Below, in pieces: positions 1 through 8,468 of a stretch of 64,000 nucleotides of DNA. The notes under the pieces are model-generated. The model did no database searches and was not told where the DNA came from. It saw only the letters and a program-made list of their open reading frames with translations. This DNA is from Streptacidiphilus sp. P02-A3a (GTDB lineage: Bacteria; Actinomycetota; Actinomycetes; Streptomycetales; Streptomycetaceae): assembly GCF_014084105.1 (NCBI RefSeq), contig NZ_CP048289.1, positions 7,325,922-7,389,921 on the forward strand, in the 5' to 3' direction. Position 1 is the first letter of the stretch. The number at the start of each line of letters is the position of its first letter. The translations under genes were made by a program, and so were the position numbers.

Positions 1-497
1 TTGGGCACCCGCAGTTCCCGCCGGACGGCGGCGGCGGGCAGGGTGTCCAGCTGCGGGTGGGTGACCGTGTGCGCGCCGACCTCCAGACCGCAGTCGGTGA
101 CCTCCTTGAGCTGACCTAGCGTCATCATCGGTGCCGGTGGCAGCAGGCAGCGCGGGTCCGCGCCGCCGAGCGCGCCGGTGGTGAGGTACGCGGTGGCGGT
201 CAGTCCGCGCGCGGCCAGCGCGGGCGCGGTGAAGCCGGGCAGGTCGGCGAAGCCGTCGTCGATGGTGATCACCACCGGACGTGCGGGCAGCGGCGCCCGT
301 CCGGCCAGCGCCTCGGTCAGTCCGGTCGCGGTCAGCGGGGTCCGGCCGCTGTCCCGGACGGCGTCCAGTTGCGCGGCGAACTCCCCCGGCCGGACCGTGA
401 ACTGGGCGATCCAGGCGGGCGGGTCCTCCATCACCGCGTGGTAGAGCAGCACCGGTATCCGCGCGCCCACCGGTATCCGTTCCCTCGTCCCGGCCAT
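1..497 (-). CDS. Polysaccharide deacetylase (NodB/CE4 type), 3' end cut by window
   Basis: The reverse strand reads from an ATG at 497 and runs off the left edge. Two NodB-domain motifs are visible. TIDDGFAD matches motif 1, whose second Asp is the usual catalytic base. GAHTVTHP matches motif 2 (H-x3-H), which binds the metal. CE4 enzymes remove N-acetyl groups from polysaccharides. There is no obvious signal peptide after MAGTRERIPVG, so the protein may be cytoplasmic or the true start may differ. A G-rich stretch precedes the ATG. It is the last gene of a minus-strand polysaccharide operon, after the flippase. Substrate and C-terminus cannot be judged. Confidence 0.85.
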   Translation of the reverse strand, partial: MAGTRERIPVGARIPVLLYHAVMEDPPAWIAQFTVRPGEFAAQLDAVRDSGRTPLTATGLTEALAGRAPLPARPVVITIDDGFADLPGFTAPALAARGLTATAYLTTGALGGADPRCLLPPAPMMTLGQLKEVTDCGLEVGAHTVTHPQLDTLPAAAVRRELRVP

Positions 498-551
498 CGC
501 CGCCCCCCGACCACTCGCCCGTCCCCGGCGCTCCCCGGGTCACGCCCACGC

Positions 552-2021
552 TCAGTGTTCCTCCTCCGCCGGGGTCCGATCCCGTTGCTGCGGAATCGTC
601 ATCCGCGGCAGCGGTGGCGGTGCCGGGGTCCGTGGCGGGCGCGGCAGCCAGGAGTCCCGGAACACCAGCAGCGCCGCGGCCACCAGTACTTGGGTGACCA
701 GCCAGGCCAGGCCCATACCGGCCAGGCCGAACCTCGGCACGAGGACCTGGAACAGGCCGAACACCAGGGCGCAGGTGGCTCCGTAGACCACCACCACCAT
801 CACCGCCCGGCGGCGCACCCGGTAGGCGGCCAGCGCGGTGGCGATGATCAGGTTGGGCAGCGAGGAGAGCGCCAGCAGCCGCAGCAGGGCGGTGGCGTGG
901 CCCGGGTAGTCCGAGCCGAACAGCCGCAGCACCAGCGGCGCGGCGGCGATCAGCGCGGCGGCCCCGCCCAGCAGCAGCGCCCCGGTGCCGCGCAGTACCG
1001 TCCGCACCGCCTTCGCCAGCCGCTTCGGGTCGCCCGCGGACTCGACCACGATCGACGAGCCCATGTTGATGCTGATCACGTACAGCATGGTGGTGATCAC
1101 CCAGCTGATGGAGAAGTAGGCGCTGTCCCTGGCTCCGAGCGTGTCCAGGATCAGCACCTGCGGCAGGGTGGAGGCGGCCAGCCAGAACAGTCCGCCGACG
1201 TAGGTGGCGGCGGTGAAGCGGACCAGTCCGGCGGTGGACTCGGCCGGGATCAGGTGCAGCCCGGTGACGTCGCCCGGCTGGGCGTCCCGGGCCCAGGAGG
1301 GTCGCCGCTCCATCCGGCTGACCTCGCGTTCCCGGGCCGGGATGGCGAAGCCGAAGAGGTAGGTGTTGACGTAGAGCAGGGCCAGCAGCAGCGCCACCGT
1401 CCAGGACAGCAGGATGCCGGAGTCGCGCACGGACAGCGCGAACAGGGCGACCGCCACCAGCTTGGAGAGGGAGAAGAGCAGCTGCTCGCCGAGTACCCAG
1501 CTGGGTCGGCGCAGGCCGGTCAGTACGCCGTCCTGGAGGATGAAGATGCCGTAGGCGACCACCGCGACCACGAACACCGTGCCGGTCAGCGGGGTGTGCA
1601 GGAAGCCCAGCCCGGGTGAGACCCAGGGGACCAGCAGCACGAAGCCGACCCCGACCAGCAGCGCCAGCGCGATCGAGGCCAGGTAGGCGCGGGTGACGAT
1701 GCGCCGGGTAGCGCTGCCCGCCGAGGGCGCGAAGCGCACCATCACGTCCGCGAGGTTCAGTTGGGACACCCCGCCGAGGAACATCACCATGGAGACGGCG
1801 GAGTAGTTCCGGCCCACGGTGCTGGTGGAGTAGTGCAGTCCGGGCCCGACCACGGACCAGTAGGCGGCGCCGAGCACCGAGGAGGCCAGCGAGGCCAGGG
1901 TCAGCACCACGCCGTTGCGCAGCAGCGGGTCGCCGCCGAGGAACCGCCCCAGCAGCGGCAGCCCGGCCAGCCGCTGGGCCACCGTGCTGGTGCGCCGCCT
2001 CCGGTTCCGGTTCTCTCCCAC
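552..2021 (-). CDS. Polysaccharide flippase (Wzx/MATE-like membrane protein)
   Basis: A 489-residue polytopic membrane protein with about 12 hydrophobic segments spread from residue ~38 to ~455. A basic N-terminus (NRNRRRRTS) and a Pro-rich tail flank them. Composition and spacing fit the MVF/MATE oligosaccharide-flippase superfamily, which moves lipid-linked glycans across the membrane. The start is GTG, preceded by a strong GGAGGGGGG. It lies between the PRTase-like gene and the deacetylase and runs with two GT2 genes, so export of a surface or extracellular polysaccharide is the likely role. The exact substrate is unknown. Confidence 0.8.
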   Translation of the reverse strand: MGENRNRRRRTSTVAQRLAGLPLLGRFLGGDPLLRNGVVLTLASLASSVLGAAYWSVVGPGLHYSTSTVGRNYSAVSMVMFLGGVSQLNLADVMVRFAPSAGSATRRIVTRAYLASIALALLVGVGFVLLVPWVSPGLGFLHTPLTGTVFVVAVVAYGIFILQDGVLTGLRRPSWVLGEQLLFSLSKLVAVALFALSVRDSGILLSWTVALLLALLYVNTYLFGFAIPAREREVSRMERRPSWARDAQPGDVTGLHLIPAESTAGLVRFTAATYVGGLFWLAASTLPQVLILDTLGARDSAYFSISWVITTMLYVISINMGSSIVVESAGDPKRLAKAVRTVLRGTGALLLGGAAALIAAAPLVLRLFGSDYPGHATALLRLLALSSLPNLIIATALAAYRVRRRAVMVVVVYGATCALVFGLFQVLVPRFGLAGMGLAWLVTQVLVAAALLVFRDSWLPRPPRTPAPPPLPRMTIPQQRDRTPAEEEH

Positions 2022-2059
2022 CGCGAACCCCCCTCCTGCCCGGTGGTCGGGCCCGCTGG

Positions 2060-3268
2060 TCAGCCGCCGTCGGCAAGGATCCGCCGTTCGGCCCGACCGG
2101 CGATGAGGATTCCGTCGACCACGCCCAGGTCCCCCGGGGCGGTCGGCGGCTCCTGGCCGAGCGGCAGCCCCCGGGCGGTCAGCCGCAGCGTCCGCCGACC
2201 GCCGTCGGGGTCCGCCACCCGCGCGGTGAACTCGACGCTGTGGTGCGCCCGTTCGGTGCGCTCACCGGCGCCGTCGAACGGGTCCAGGGAGAGCAGTTCG
2301 GTGCCGCCCGGCAGCAGTCCGGCGACGGCCGCGCCGAGTCGCTCGCGGCCGAGCAGCCGGTGGATCCGCCAGTCCGCGGCGGGCAGCACCACGGTCGGGT
2401 AGCGGCGCAGCAGCCGGGGCTGCCCGGTCCGGTCGGTCAGCGCCGGATAGGCGGGGACGATCCGGTCGCGGGCGAACCCGGCGTCGGTGAAGCGGGCGGC
2501 GACGGAGGCCAGCGCGGCGCCGGACCGCGGTGGCGCGCCGAGCAGCAGCACCAGGCCGCCGACCCGGCGCAGCGAGTCCGGCAGCCGGGGCTCCTCGGGC
2601 AGCAGCGGGCCGCCGGGCCGGGTGGTGCGGGCGACCACGTGCTGGTACTCCAGTCGGCCGAGGGCGGCGGCGACCAGCGGCGCCAGGTAGCCGCCGGACG
2701 AGCGCAGGCCGAGGACCAGCAGTGGGCGCTCCCGGTCCGGGTGCCGCTCGGCGAAGCGCCGGGCGAGGGCGACCGCGTCCTCCGGTCGCAGGTCGAGGTC
2801 GCGGAAGCCGGAGGGGACGTGCAGCAGCGCGCCGTCGAGCAGCCGCGCGGTGTGCGGCGGGACGCCGGAACGCAGGTCCTCCACCGTGGTCCGGACGCTG
2901 AGCAGGATCCCGGCGGCGTCCTCCTCGGTGTCCCCGAGCACCGCCTCGGCCAGCACGTTGGCCAGGTCGCGGAGCAGCACGTGCCACTCGGACAGGCCGA
3001 GCCGGCCGCGGACGGCGGTGGCGGAGGTCTCCAGCAGCCGCCGCAGCGAGCCGATCCCGCCGCGCGGCGGGAGCAGCCGCAGGGCGGGCTGCGCGGGCAG
3101 CGCGGAGGTGCCCTGGAGCCGGTCGGCGACGATCTGCGCGGCCCCGGCGGCGTGCAGGAAGGCGTCCAGGGCCCGGCCGCCGTCGGCGGCGGCGACCAGC
3201 CGCTCCAGGACCGCGCGCAGTTCCACGGCGGGCCGACCCGGAGGCCGGATCCGCTGGTCAGTGGCCAT
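2060..3268 (-). CDS. Conserved hypothetical with phosphoribosyltransferase-like core
   Basis: A 402-residue soluble protein whose 5' end overlaps the upstream glycosyltransferase by 11 nt. Residues ~185-290 look like a type I PRTase fold: a strand leading into GLRSSGGYLAPLVAAAL, then a hydrophobic strand and GAPPRSGAALASVAA where the PRPP-binding loop would be. The acidic pair normally found there (DD before PP.TG) reads GA here. Catalysis is therefore doubtful and the fold assignment is an inference. Nothing else is recognised. Its fixed position inside a GT/flippase operon suggests a job in polysaccharide assembly or precursor supply. Confidence 0.6.
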   Translation of the reverse strand: MATDQRIRPPGRPAVELRAVLERLVAAADGGRALDAFLHAAGAAQIVADRLQGTSALPAQPALRLLPPRGGIGSLRRLLETSATAVRGRLGLSEWHVLLRDLANVLAEAVLGDTEEDAAGILLSVRTTVEDLRSGVPPHTARLLDGALLHVPSGFRDLDLRPEDAVALARRFAERHPDRERPLLVLGLRSSGGYLAPLVAAALGRLEYQHVVARTTRPGGPLLPEEPRLPDSLRRVGGLVLLLGAPPRSGAALASVAARFTDAGFARDRIVPAYPALTDRTGQPRLLRRYPTVVLPAADWRIHRLLGRERLGAAVAGLLPGGTELLSLDPFDGAGERTERAHHSVEFTARVADPDGGRRTLRLTARGLPLGQEPPTAPGDLGVVDGILIAGRAERRILADGG

Positions 3269-4631
3269 GCCGACGCGCCTCCCAGGGCAGTGGTGTTCCG
3301 TGGACCAGGCGTCGGCTGCGCAGGTAGCCGAGCGGGCCGTAGAGCAGGCCCCGGCGCTGGAGCCGGGACAGCCGCTCGGGCCAGGCGTGCGCGTGCCGGG
3401 GCTCGGCCGGGCCGCCGCCGACCGGCTCCGGCCTGGCGCCGGTGTGGCGCAGCGCGTAGCGGATGCCGCCGGGCAGTCGGCGCAGCAGCGCGGGCAGCAT
3501 CCGCGGCTCCCGGGCGACGGCCGCGGTCAGGTAGGCGCCGAGGCCCGCGCCGTAGCCGAAGGCCTGGGCGTCCAGGTCCTCCGGGCGGTCCCGGTGGTGG
3601 TGCCAGACCAGGGCCCGCGGCTGGTAGACCAGGTGGTGGCCGTTGACCACGGCCCGGAAGAAGGACAGCAGGTCGTCGCCGCCCCGGGCCGGGGTGCCGG
3701 TGCCGGTGGCCGGGTCGAAGCCGCCGAGGTCGCGCAGGGCCCGGGTGCGGAAGGCCATGTTGGCGCCGGAGCCGAAGCGTCCGGCGGTGAACGGGAACAG
3801 CGGCTCGTCCGGCGGCGGGCGGTCGAGCCGCCAGGCGCGGCGCCGGAAGCCCTTGGTGAAGCCGCCGTGGGCCTCCAGCATGACCTGGGTCCTGGTGCGC
3901 AGCCGGGCGGGCAGGATCAGTCCGGTGACGCAGCCGACGGCGGGGTCGGCCGCGCTGCCGTCGGCGTCGGCGAAGGCCGCCACCAGCGCCCGCAGCCAGT
4001 CCGGGTCGAGCACCACGTCGTCGTCGGTGAAGGCGGTGATCTCGCCGAGGGACTCGGCCAGGCCGCGGTTGTGGGCGGCGGCGAGGCCGCGGACCGGCTC
4101 CCGGACGTAGCGGACCCGGTCGGCGTGGCGCTGCCGGACCAGGGTGCGGGTGGCGTCGGTGACCGGGTCGTTGTCGACCACCACCACCTCGATCCGCGGG
4201 TAGCGCAGCGCGGCCACCGAGTCCAGGCAGCGGGCGAGCGGTTCCGGCCGCTCGCGGGTGGCGATCACCACTGTGACCAGCGGCTGGTACGGCTCGGCCA
4301 CCGGCGTCGCCGCGGCGGACTCCGCGGCGGCGCGGCGCAGTTCCGGTCCCAGCTCGCGGCGGGCTGCCTCGGCCAGCAGCCGCGCCGGGTCCTCGGACTC
4401 GCCGACGGTGGCCTGGACCAGGCCGACCGGGTGTCCGCCGACCCGGGCCAGGGCGAGCACCCGTCCGGCCGGTACCGGGCCCGGTTCGCCGACCCGGCGC
4501 AGTACCGGCGCCTGTCCGCCGTCGCCGAGTTCCAGTTCGGCGACCTCGATCGGGGCGTGGTCGGGGTTCAGCCGCAGCGGCGGCCCGGGTGCGGCCGCCG
4601 GGTCCGGTGGCCGCGGCTCGGTCTGCTTCAC
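3258..4631 (-). CDS. Glycosyltransferase family 2
   Basis: A 457-residue protein. An N-terminal ~110-residue extension precedes a GT-A domain starting at VTVVIATRERPEPLARCLDS. The metal/nucleotide-sugar motif is visible as FTDDDVVLDPDWL, followed by RGGDDLLSFFRAVV, which resembles the ED acceptor/base region. No membrane segments are seen, so it probably works on the cytoplasmic face. The ATG overlaps the stop of the upstream GT2 gene (ATGA), showing translational coupling. It is part of the minus-strand polysaccharide operon. Sugar donor and acceptor cannot be predicted. Confidence 0.85.
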   Translation of the reverse strand: MKQTEPRPPDPAAAPGPPLRLNPDHAPIEVAELELGDGGQAPVLRRVGEPGPVPAGRVLALARVGGHPVGLVQATVGESEDPARLLAEAARRELGPELRRAAAESAAATPVAEPYQPLVTVVIATRERPEPLARCLDSVAALRYPRIEVVVVDNDPVTDATRTLVRQRHADRVRYVREPVRGLAAAHNRGLAESLGEITAFTDDDVVLDPDWLRALVAAFADADGSAADPAVGCVTGLILPARLRTRTQVMLEAHGGFTKGFRRRAWRLDRPPPDEPLFPFTAGRFGSGANMAFRTRALRDLGGFDPATGTGTPARGGDDLLSFFRAVVNGHHLVYQPRALVWHHHRDRPEDLDAQAFGYGAGLGAYLTAAVAREPRMLPALLRRLPGGIRYALRHTGARPEPVGGGPAEPRHAHAWPERLSRLQRRGLLYGPLGYLRSRRLVHGTPLPWEARRHGH

Positions 4632-5497
4632 CGGGCGGCCCCCAGCGGCCGTCCGTTGCGCTCGCGGAGCAGGGTGCGCAGCACCCGGTGCCCGTCGCGG
4701 AAGGTCCGCAGGTTGGACTGGCCGGTGCGGCGCGGGAGTTCCAGCGTCGGCACCTCGGCCACCCGCAGCCCGGCGAGCAGCGCCCGGACGGTGATCTCGG
4801 TCTCTATCTCGAATCCGGAGGACCGCAGGTCGAGCTGGTCCAGGACGTTGCGGTTGAAGGCGACGAAGCCGTAGCAGAGGTCGGTCAGGGTGCTCTGGTA
4901 CATCACGTTGACCAGCGCCAGCAGGCCCCGGTTGCCCAGCCGGCGCAGCATGGTGATGTCCAGCGAACCGCCGCCGCCGGTGAACCGGGAGCCCTTGACC
5001 AGGTCGAAGCCGCTCTCCAGGAAGTGGATGTAGCGGGGGATCTCGCGCGGCGACATGGAGCCGTCGGCGTCGATCATGACGATGTAGTCGCCCTTGGCGG
5101 CGAGGAAGCCGGTGCGCAGGGCGCTGCCCTTGCCGGGGCCCTGCTGCGGGACGATCCGCAGCGAGGGGAGGGTGGCCCGGGCCATCTCCAGGGTGGCGTC
5201 GGTGGACTCGCCGTCGACCAGGATCACCTCGTCCACGCAGTCCGGGATCCGGTTCAGCACCCAGCCGATGTTGGCGGCCTCGTTCCGGGCCGGGACGATG
5301 ACGCTGACCGTCCCCCGGGGCGTCTCCCGCTCGTGGCGCCGGGTGGGCTCACCGGCGGCGGTGGCGGCCGGGGCGGGCTGGGTGGCGGGGGCGGCGACCG
5401 GGTCGCGCCGCTCGGTCGGGTCGACCTCCCAGCGTTCGGCCACACGTTCGGCCAGACCGGCGGACCGTTGGGCGGTATTGGACATGGGCACATTCAT
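4628..5497 (-). CDS. Glycosyltransferase family 2 (dolichyl-phosphate mannosyltransferase-like)
   Basis: The GT2 domain starts at VSVIVPARNEAANIGWVLN. It has the VDGESTDAT nucleotide-binding region and the DADGSMSP metal motif, and PGKGSALRTGF lies between them. The C-terminal part carries NLRTFRDGHRVLRTLL, as in DPM1/UDP-sugar polyprenol-phosphate transferases. I chose the ATG at 5497 (MNVPMSNTAQRS, 289 aa) because GAGG sits 8 nt upstream. An in-frame ATG at 5563 (MTEQTDV) and the ORF limit at 5632 are alternatives. It is the first gene of the polysaccharide operon and may charge or extend a lipid-linked glycan. Confidence 0.82.
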   Translation of the reverse strand: MNVPMSNTAQRSAGLAERVAERWEVDPTERRDPVAAPATQPAPAATAAGEPTRRHERETPRGTVSVIVPARNEAANIGWVLNRIPDCVDEVILVDGESTDATLEMARATLPSLRIVPQQGPGKGSALRTGFLAAKGDYIVMIDADGSMSPREIPRYIHFLESGFDLVKGSRFTGGGGSLDITMLRRLGNRGLLALVNVMYQSTLTDLCYGFVAFNRNVLDQLDLRSSGFEIETEITVRALLAGLRVAEVPTLELPRRTGQSNLRTFRDGHRVLRTLLRERNGRPLGAAR

Positions 5498-6099
5498 GAA
5501 CGGCACCTCGGTTCCCCCCACGGCACTGGACCGCGACTTTCGAACGTCCGTTTGTTCGGTCATGACACCTGCTCCGCGTGCCGTTCCCCGCAGTAATTCG
5601 ACCCGCAGAGTTCCCCCTGTCCTTCGCGCCACAATTCCGGACTTCTACCCGCCTGAATACCCGGCGGTCCTGGAAATGATCACGGTCGCCGCCCGCGCGG
5701 AATCCGCTCCCCACGGCCGCCTTGTTGGAAACGGTACCCGTGGCCGAGTACCGGTGTAAGGGATTTCACGGCAGTCACTGCCCGAATTCCCAGGTCGGCG
5801 CACATCAGCACGCTTCGACAACGCCTTTACCCTCCCTACCCACGGGAACCCCGATCGGAGGCGGCGCATCCGGCCGCGGGCCGTCGCCCGCCACCGGCAC
5901 CGCCGCTGATGATCAGTCAGTTCGGCTCCGCTGCCCGATCCATGCTGCTACGGATGGGTCCCGATGTCATGGGATCCACCTGATTCGGCGGCATCCGGGG
6001 CCGGTGTCCGCGAAAGCCGTTCGGTGCGGGCGCGCCCCCGGCATCATGGAGCGCGCGGACCGCATCATGGGGCGCGGGGGACCAAGCAGAGGGGCTGCC
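5498..6099. other. Divergent intergenic region between glycosyltransferase and ATP-grasp genes
   Basis: About 600 bp separates the two divergent starts chosen here. It is less GC-rich near 5560-5660 than the flanks. The sequence is open in several frames, but none looks coding. Alternative upstream starts of both genes (5563/5632 and 6046) fall inside it. It should hold the promoters for the polysaccharide operon and the ATP-grasp gene. No clear operator or hairpin was seen. Confidence 0.5.
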
Positions 6100-7458
6100 T
6101 TGGACATCGGCCTTGATCCACGGACACCGGTACTGATCGTCAAACTGGGCCACTATCCGCTGCACCACGGCGGGGTCGGCGCGATCCGCAGCCTCGGCCG
6201 GGCCGGGGTGCCGGTCTACGCGATCACCGAGGACCGGGCCACCCCGGCCGCGCTCTCCCGCTATCTGCGCGGACGCTTCGTCTGGCCGACCACCGCCGCC
6301 GAGCCGACCGCCGAGTTGGTCGCCGGGCTGACCCGGATCGGCCGCCGGATCCGGGCCGGCGAGGGTCACCGCGCCGTCGCGCTGCCCACCGACGACGAGG
6401 CCGCCGTCCTGCTCGCCGAGCACGCCGCGGAGTTGGCGCCGTACCTGCTGATGCCCCGGATCCCGCCCGGGCTGCCGCGCGCGCTGGCCGGAAAGCAGTC
6501 GCTGCACCAGCTCTGCCTGGAGCACCAGGTGGCCACCCCGCGCTCGGCGGTGCCCGAGTCGTACGACCAACTCGCTTCCGTCGCAGAAGAGTTGATCTTC
6601 CCGCTGGTGGCCAAGAACGCCGACCCGTACGCCCGGCTGAGCGATCCGGCGGTCGGCTCCACCACGCTGCTGCCGGACCGGGCCGCGCTGGAGCGGCTGG
6701 CCGAGAGCTGGTCCGGCTCCGCGCCGCCCCGGGTGCTGCTCCAGGAGTACCTGCCGATGGAGCACTGCGAGGACTGGATCGCGCACCTCCACCGCGCCGG
6801 GGGCGGCGACGGCGGGACCCCGCGCGACTCCCGCGCGGACAACCCGGACCTGGTCTTCACCGGCGTCAAGGTCCGTGCCTGGCCGCCGCGCGGCGGGGTC
6901 ACCGCCCACGCCTACTCCGCCGCCAACCGGGCGCTGGCCGAGGAGAGCGCCCGGTTCTGCCGCGCCGTCGGCTTCCGCGGCATCTGCGACCTGGACTGGC
7001 GGTTCGACCGCCGCGACGGCCGCTACAAGCTGCTGGACTTCAACCCCAGGCTGGGCGCGCAGTTCCGGCTGTTCGAGACCGGCCCGGGGGTGGACCTGGT
7101 CCGCGCGCTGCACCTGGACCTCACCGGCCGCCCGGTGCCCAGGGGCGAGCAGTTGCAGGGGCGCAGCTTCACCGTGGAGATCCTGGACGCCCCGGCCCGG
7201 GTCGCCGCGCGCCGCGGCCACCGCTCGGCCCAGCTGCCCGGTGGCCGGTCGGCGCCGCCGTCCGGCGGGCGCGGGCGGCTGCGGGAGCTCGCCTGGGCGG
7301 CGCCGGACGACCCGCTGCCGGCGCTGTCGGCGGTGGTCCGCTCGGCCGGTCCGGCGGCGAACCGGCTGCGCGACGCGGTCCGCGCGCTGCTGCCGGAGCG
7401 GCGCCGCCAGGACCCGCGCGAGCAGCGACGTGGGGCAGGACACACCCCCTCCGGTTGA
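6100..7458 (+). CDS. ATP-grasp domain protein (carboxylate-amine ligase type)
   Basis: The best start is a TTG at 6100 with AGAGGGG ending 5 nt upstream. An in-frame ATG at 6046 has no clear ribosome site. From TTG the protein is 452 aa. Residues ~7-100 form a pre-ATP-grasp domain (PVLIVKLGHYPLHHGGVGAI). Then come PLVAKNADPY, LLQEYLPMEHCEDW and DLDWRFD...YKLLDFNPRLGAQFRLF, which match the ATP- and Mg-binding elements of ATP-grasp ligases. The acid and amine substrates are unknown. It is divergent from the polysaccharide operon and may modify a glycan or lipid. The C-terminal ~90 residues are Arg/Pro-rich and likely disordered. Confidence 0.8.
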   Translation: MDIGLDPRTPVLIVKLGHYPLHHGGVGAIRSLGRAGVPVYAITEDRATPAALSRYLRGRFVWPTTAAEPTAELVAGLTRIGRRIRAGEGHRAVALPTDDEAAVLLAEHAAELAPYLLMPRIPPGLPRALAGKQSLHQLCLEHQVATPRSAVPESYDQLASVAEELIFPLVAKNADPYARLSDPAVGSTTLLPDRAALERLAESWSGSAPPRVLLQEYLPMEHCEDWIAHLHRAGGGDGGTPRDSRADNPDLVFTGVKVRAWPPRGGVTAHAYSAANRALAEESARFCRAVGFRGICDLDWRFDRRDGRYKLLDFNPRLGAQFRLFETGPGVDLVRALHLDLTGRPVPRGEQLQGRSFTVEILDAPARVAARRGHRSAQLPGGRSAPPSGGRGRLRELAWAAPDDPLPALSAVVRSAGPAANRLRDAVRALLPERRRQDPREQRRGAGHTPSG

Positions 7459-7480
7459 CTGCCCCGCGCGGGGCGTGGTG

Positions 7481-7640
7481 GGATTCCGAGGCCTGATACG
7501 GCGGCATTGATGAGGAAGTCCGGTTCGATTCCGGCGCGGTCCCGCCACTGTCACCGGCTGGTCCGCACCGGAGCGCGGACCGGCCCGCAAGCCAGGAACT
7601 CTGGCCGCCGTCACCACGATCCGGGGCGCGGACCCCGAGT
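7481..7640 (+). ncRNA. Cobalamin (AdoCbl) riboswitch upstream of the cob operon
   Basis: The conserved core reads GCGCGGTCCCGCCACTGT at about 7534-7551, followed by a 7-bp hairpin GGTCCGC/GCGGACC (7560-7582). The B12-box-like AAGCCAGGAACTC lies near 7589-7601. These are hallmark cobalamin-riboswitch elements in the right order. It precedes cobI by about 80 nt, so B12 should repress the whole corrin operon. The downstream GAGGAC near 7641-7646 could be the sequestered ribosome site. The exact 5' and 3' limits are estimates. Confidence 0.9.
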
Positions 7641-7653
7641 GAGGACTGCCGCC

Positions 7654-7722
7654 ATGCGCCCAGCCGGGCCCCCGTCCACCGTTGCCGCCACCGCCCGCCG
7701 TACCGCCGCGGCCGCTCGGTGA
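7654..7722 (+). CDS. Possible 22-residue leader ORF coupled to cobI
   Basis: An ATG at 7654 sits 7-8 nt after GAGGAC and opens a 22-codon frame rich in Ala, Arg and Pro (MRPAGPPSTV...). Its TGA at 7720-7722 overlaps the GTG start of cobI as GTGA. cobI itself has no good ribosome site, so translation through this short ORF could deliver ribosomes to cobI under riboswitch control. Whether the peptide is made is unknown. It could equally be part of a longer 5' leader. Confidence 0.4.
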   Translation: MRPAGPPSTVAATARRTAAAAR

Positions 7723-8468
7723 CCCGCGACGCGATACCCACGGGCCCGCGCCTGGTGGGCCTCGGCATGGGCCCCGGCGATCCGGAGCTGGTCACCGTCA
7801 AGGCGGTGCGGCTGCTGGCCGAGGCCGAGGTGGTGGTGGTGCCGGTGCTGGACAGCGGCGAGACCGGCCGGGCCGAGGCCACCGTGCTGCACCACACCGC
7901 CGGTGCCAAGATCGAGCGGATCGTGTTCGCGCTGAACGAGCGGCAGGACCGCGCCCGGCGCGAGGCGGCCTGGGACGCGGCCGGGGCGCGGGTGGCCGAA
8001 CTGCTGCGCGCGCACCGGATGGTGGCCTTCGCCACCATCGGCGACCCGAACGTCTACTCGACCTTCACCTACCTGGCGCAGACGCTGACCGCGCTGGTCC
8101 CCGGCCTGGTGGTGGAGACCGTCCCCGGCATCACCGCGATGCAGGACCTGGCCGCGCGCAGCGGCACGGTGCTCGCCGAGGGCACCGAACCGCTCACCCT
8201 GGTCCCGGTCACCGCGGGCGCGGCCGTGCTCCGGCAGGCCCTGGACGGCCCCGGCACCGTCGTCGCCTACAAGTTCGGTCGCCACGCGGCCGAGGTCGCG
8301 CGGGCCCTGGCCGACGCCGGTCGGGACGGCAACGCCGTCTGGGGGGCCTCGCTGGGCCTGCCGGACGAGCGGATCCGCGCCGCCGGGGAACCGCTCGACG
8401 GTCCGCTCCCCTACCTGTCCACCCTGATCGCCCCGGCGGTCCGCACCACCCGTGGAGGCAAGCTGTGA
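7719..8468 (+). CDS. cobI: Precorrin-2 C20-methyltransferase
   Basis: A 249-residue SAM-dependent tetrapyrrole methylase. The N-terminal loop LVGLGMGPGDPELVTVKAVR is the family's GxGxGDP SAM site. Next comes FATIGDPNVYSTFTYL, the precorrin-2 C20 signature region, and then ETVPGITAMQDLAA. It methylates C20 of precorrin-2 (or cobalt-factor II) to give the tri-methylated ring in cobalamin synthesis. The GTG start lacks a strong ribosome site and overlaps a short upstream ORF by 4 nt. It is the first structural gene after the riboswitch. Confidence 0.93.
   Translation: MTRDAIPTGPRLVGLGMGPGDPELVTVKAVRLLAEAEVVVVPVLDSGETGRAEATVLHHTAGAKIERIVFALNERQDRARREAAWDAAGARVAELLRAHRMVAFATIGDPNVYSTFTYLAQTLTALVPGLVVETVPGITAMQDLAARSGTVLAEGTEPLTLVPVTAGAAVLRQALDGPGTVVAYKFGRHAAEVARALADAGRDGNAVWGASLGLPDERIRAAGEPLDGPLPYLSTLIAPAVRTTRGGKL

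Noticed and set aside
2850-4874. A 674-codon plus-strand open frame across the glycosyltransferase genes
   Set aside because: Low-complexity Arg/Gly/Ala/Pro translation without motifs, lying opposite a GT2 gene with intact catalytic residues.
7511-7551. GGTTCGATTCC resembling a tRNA T-loop
   Set aside because: No acceptor stem, anticodon arm or CCA-type end is present. The context matches the cobalamin riboswitch core.
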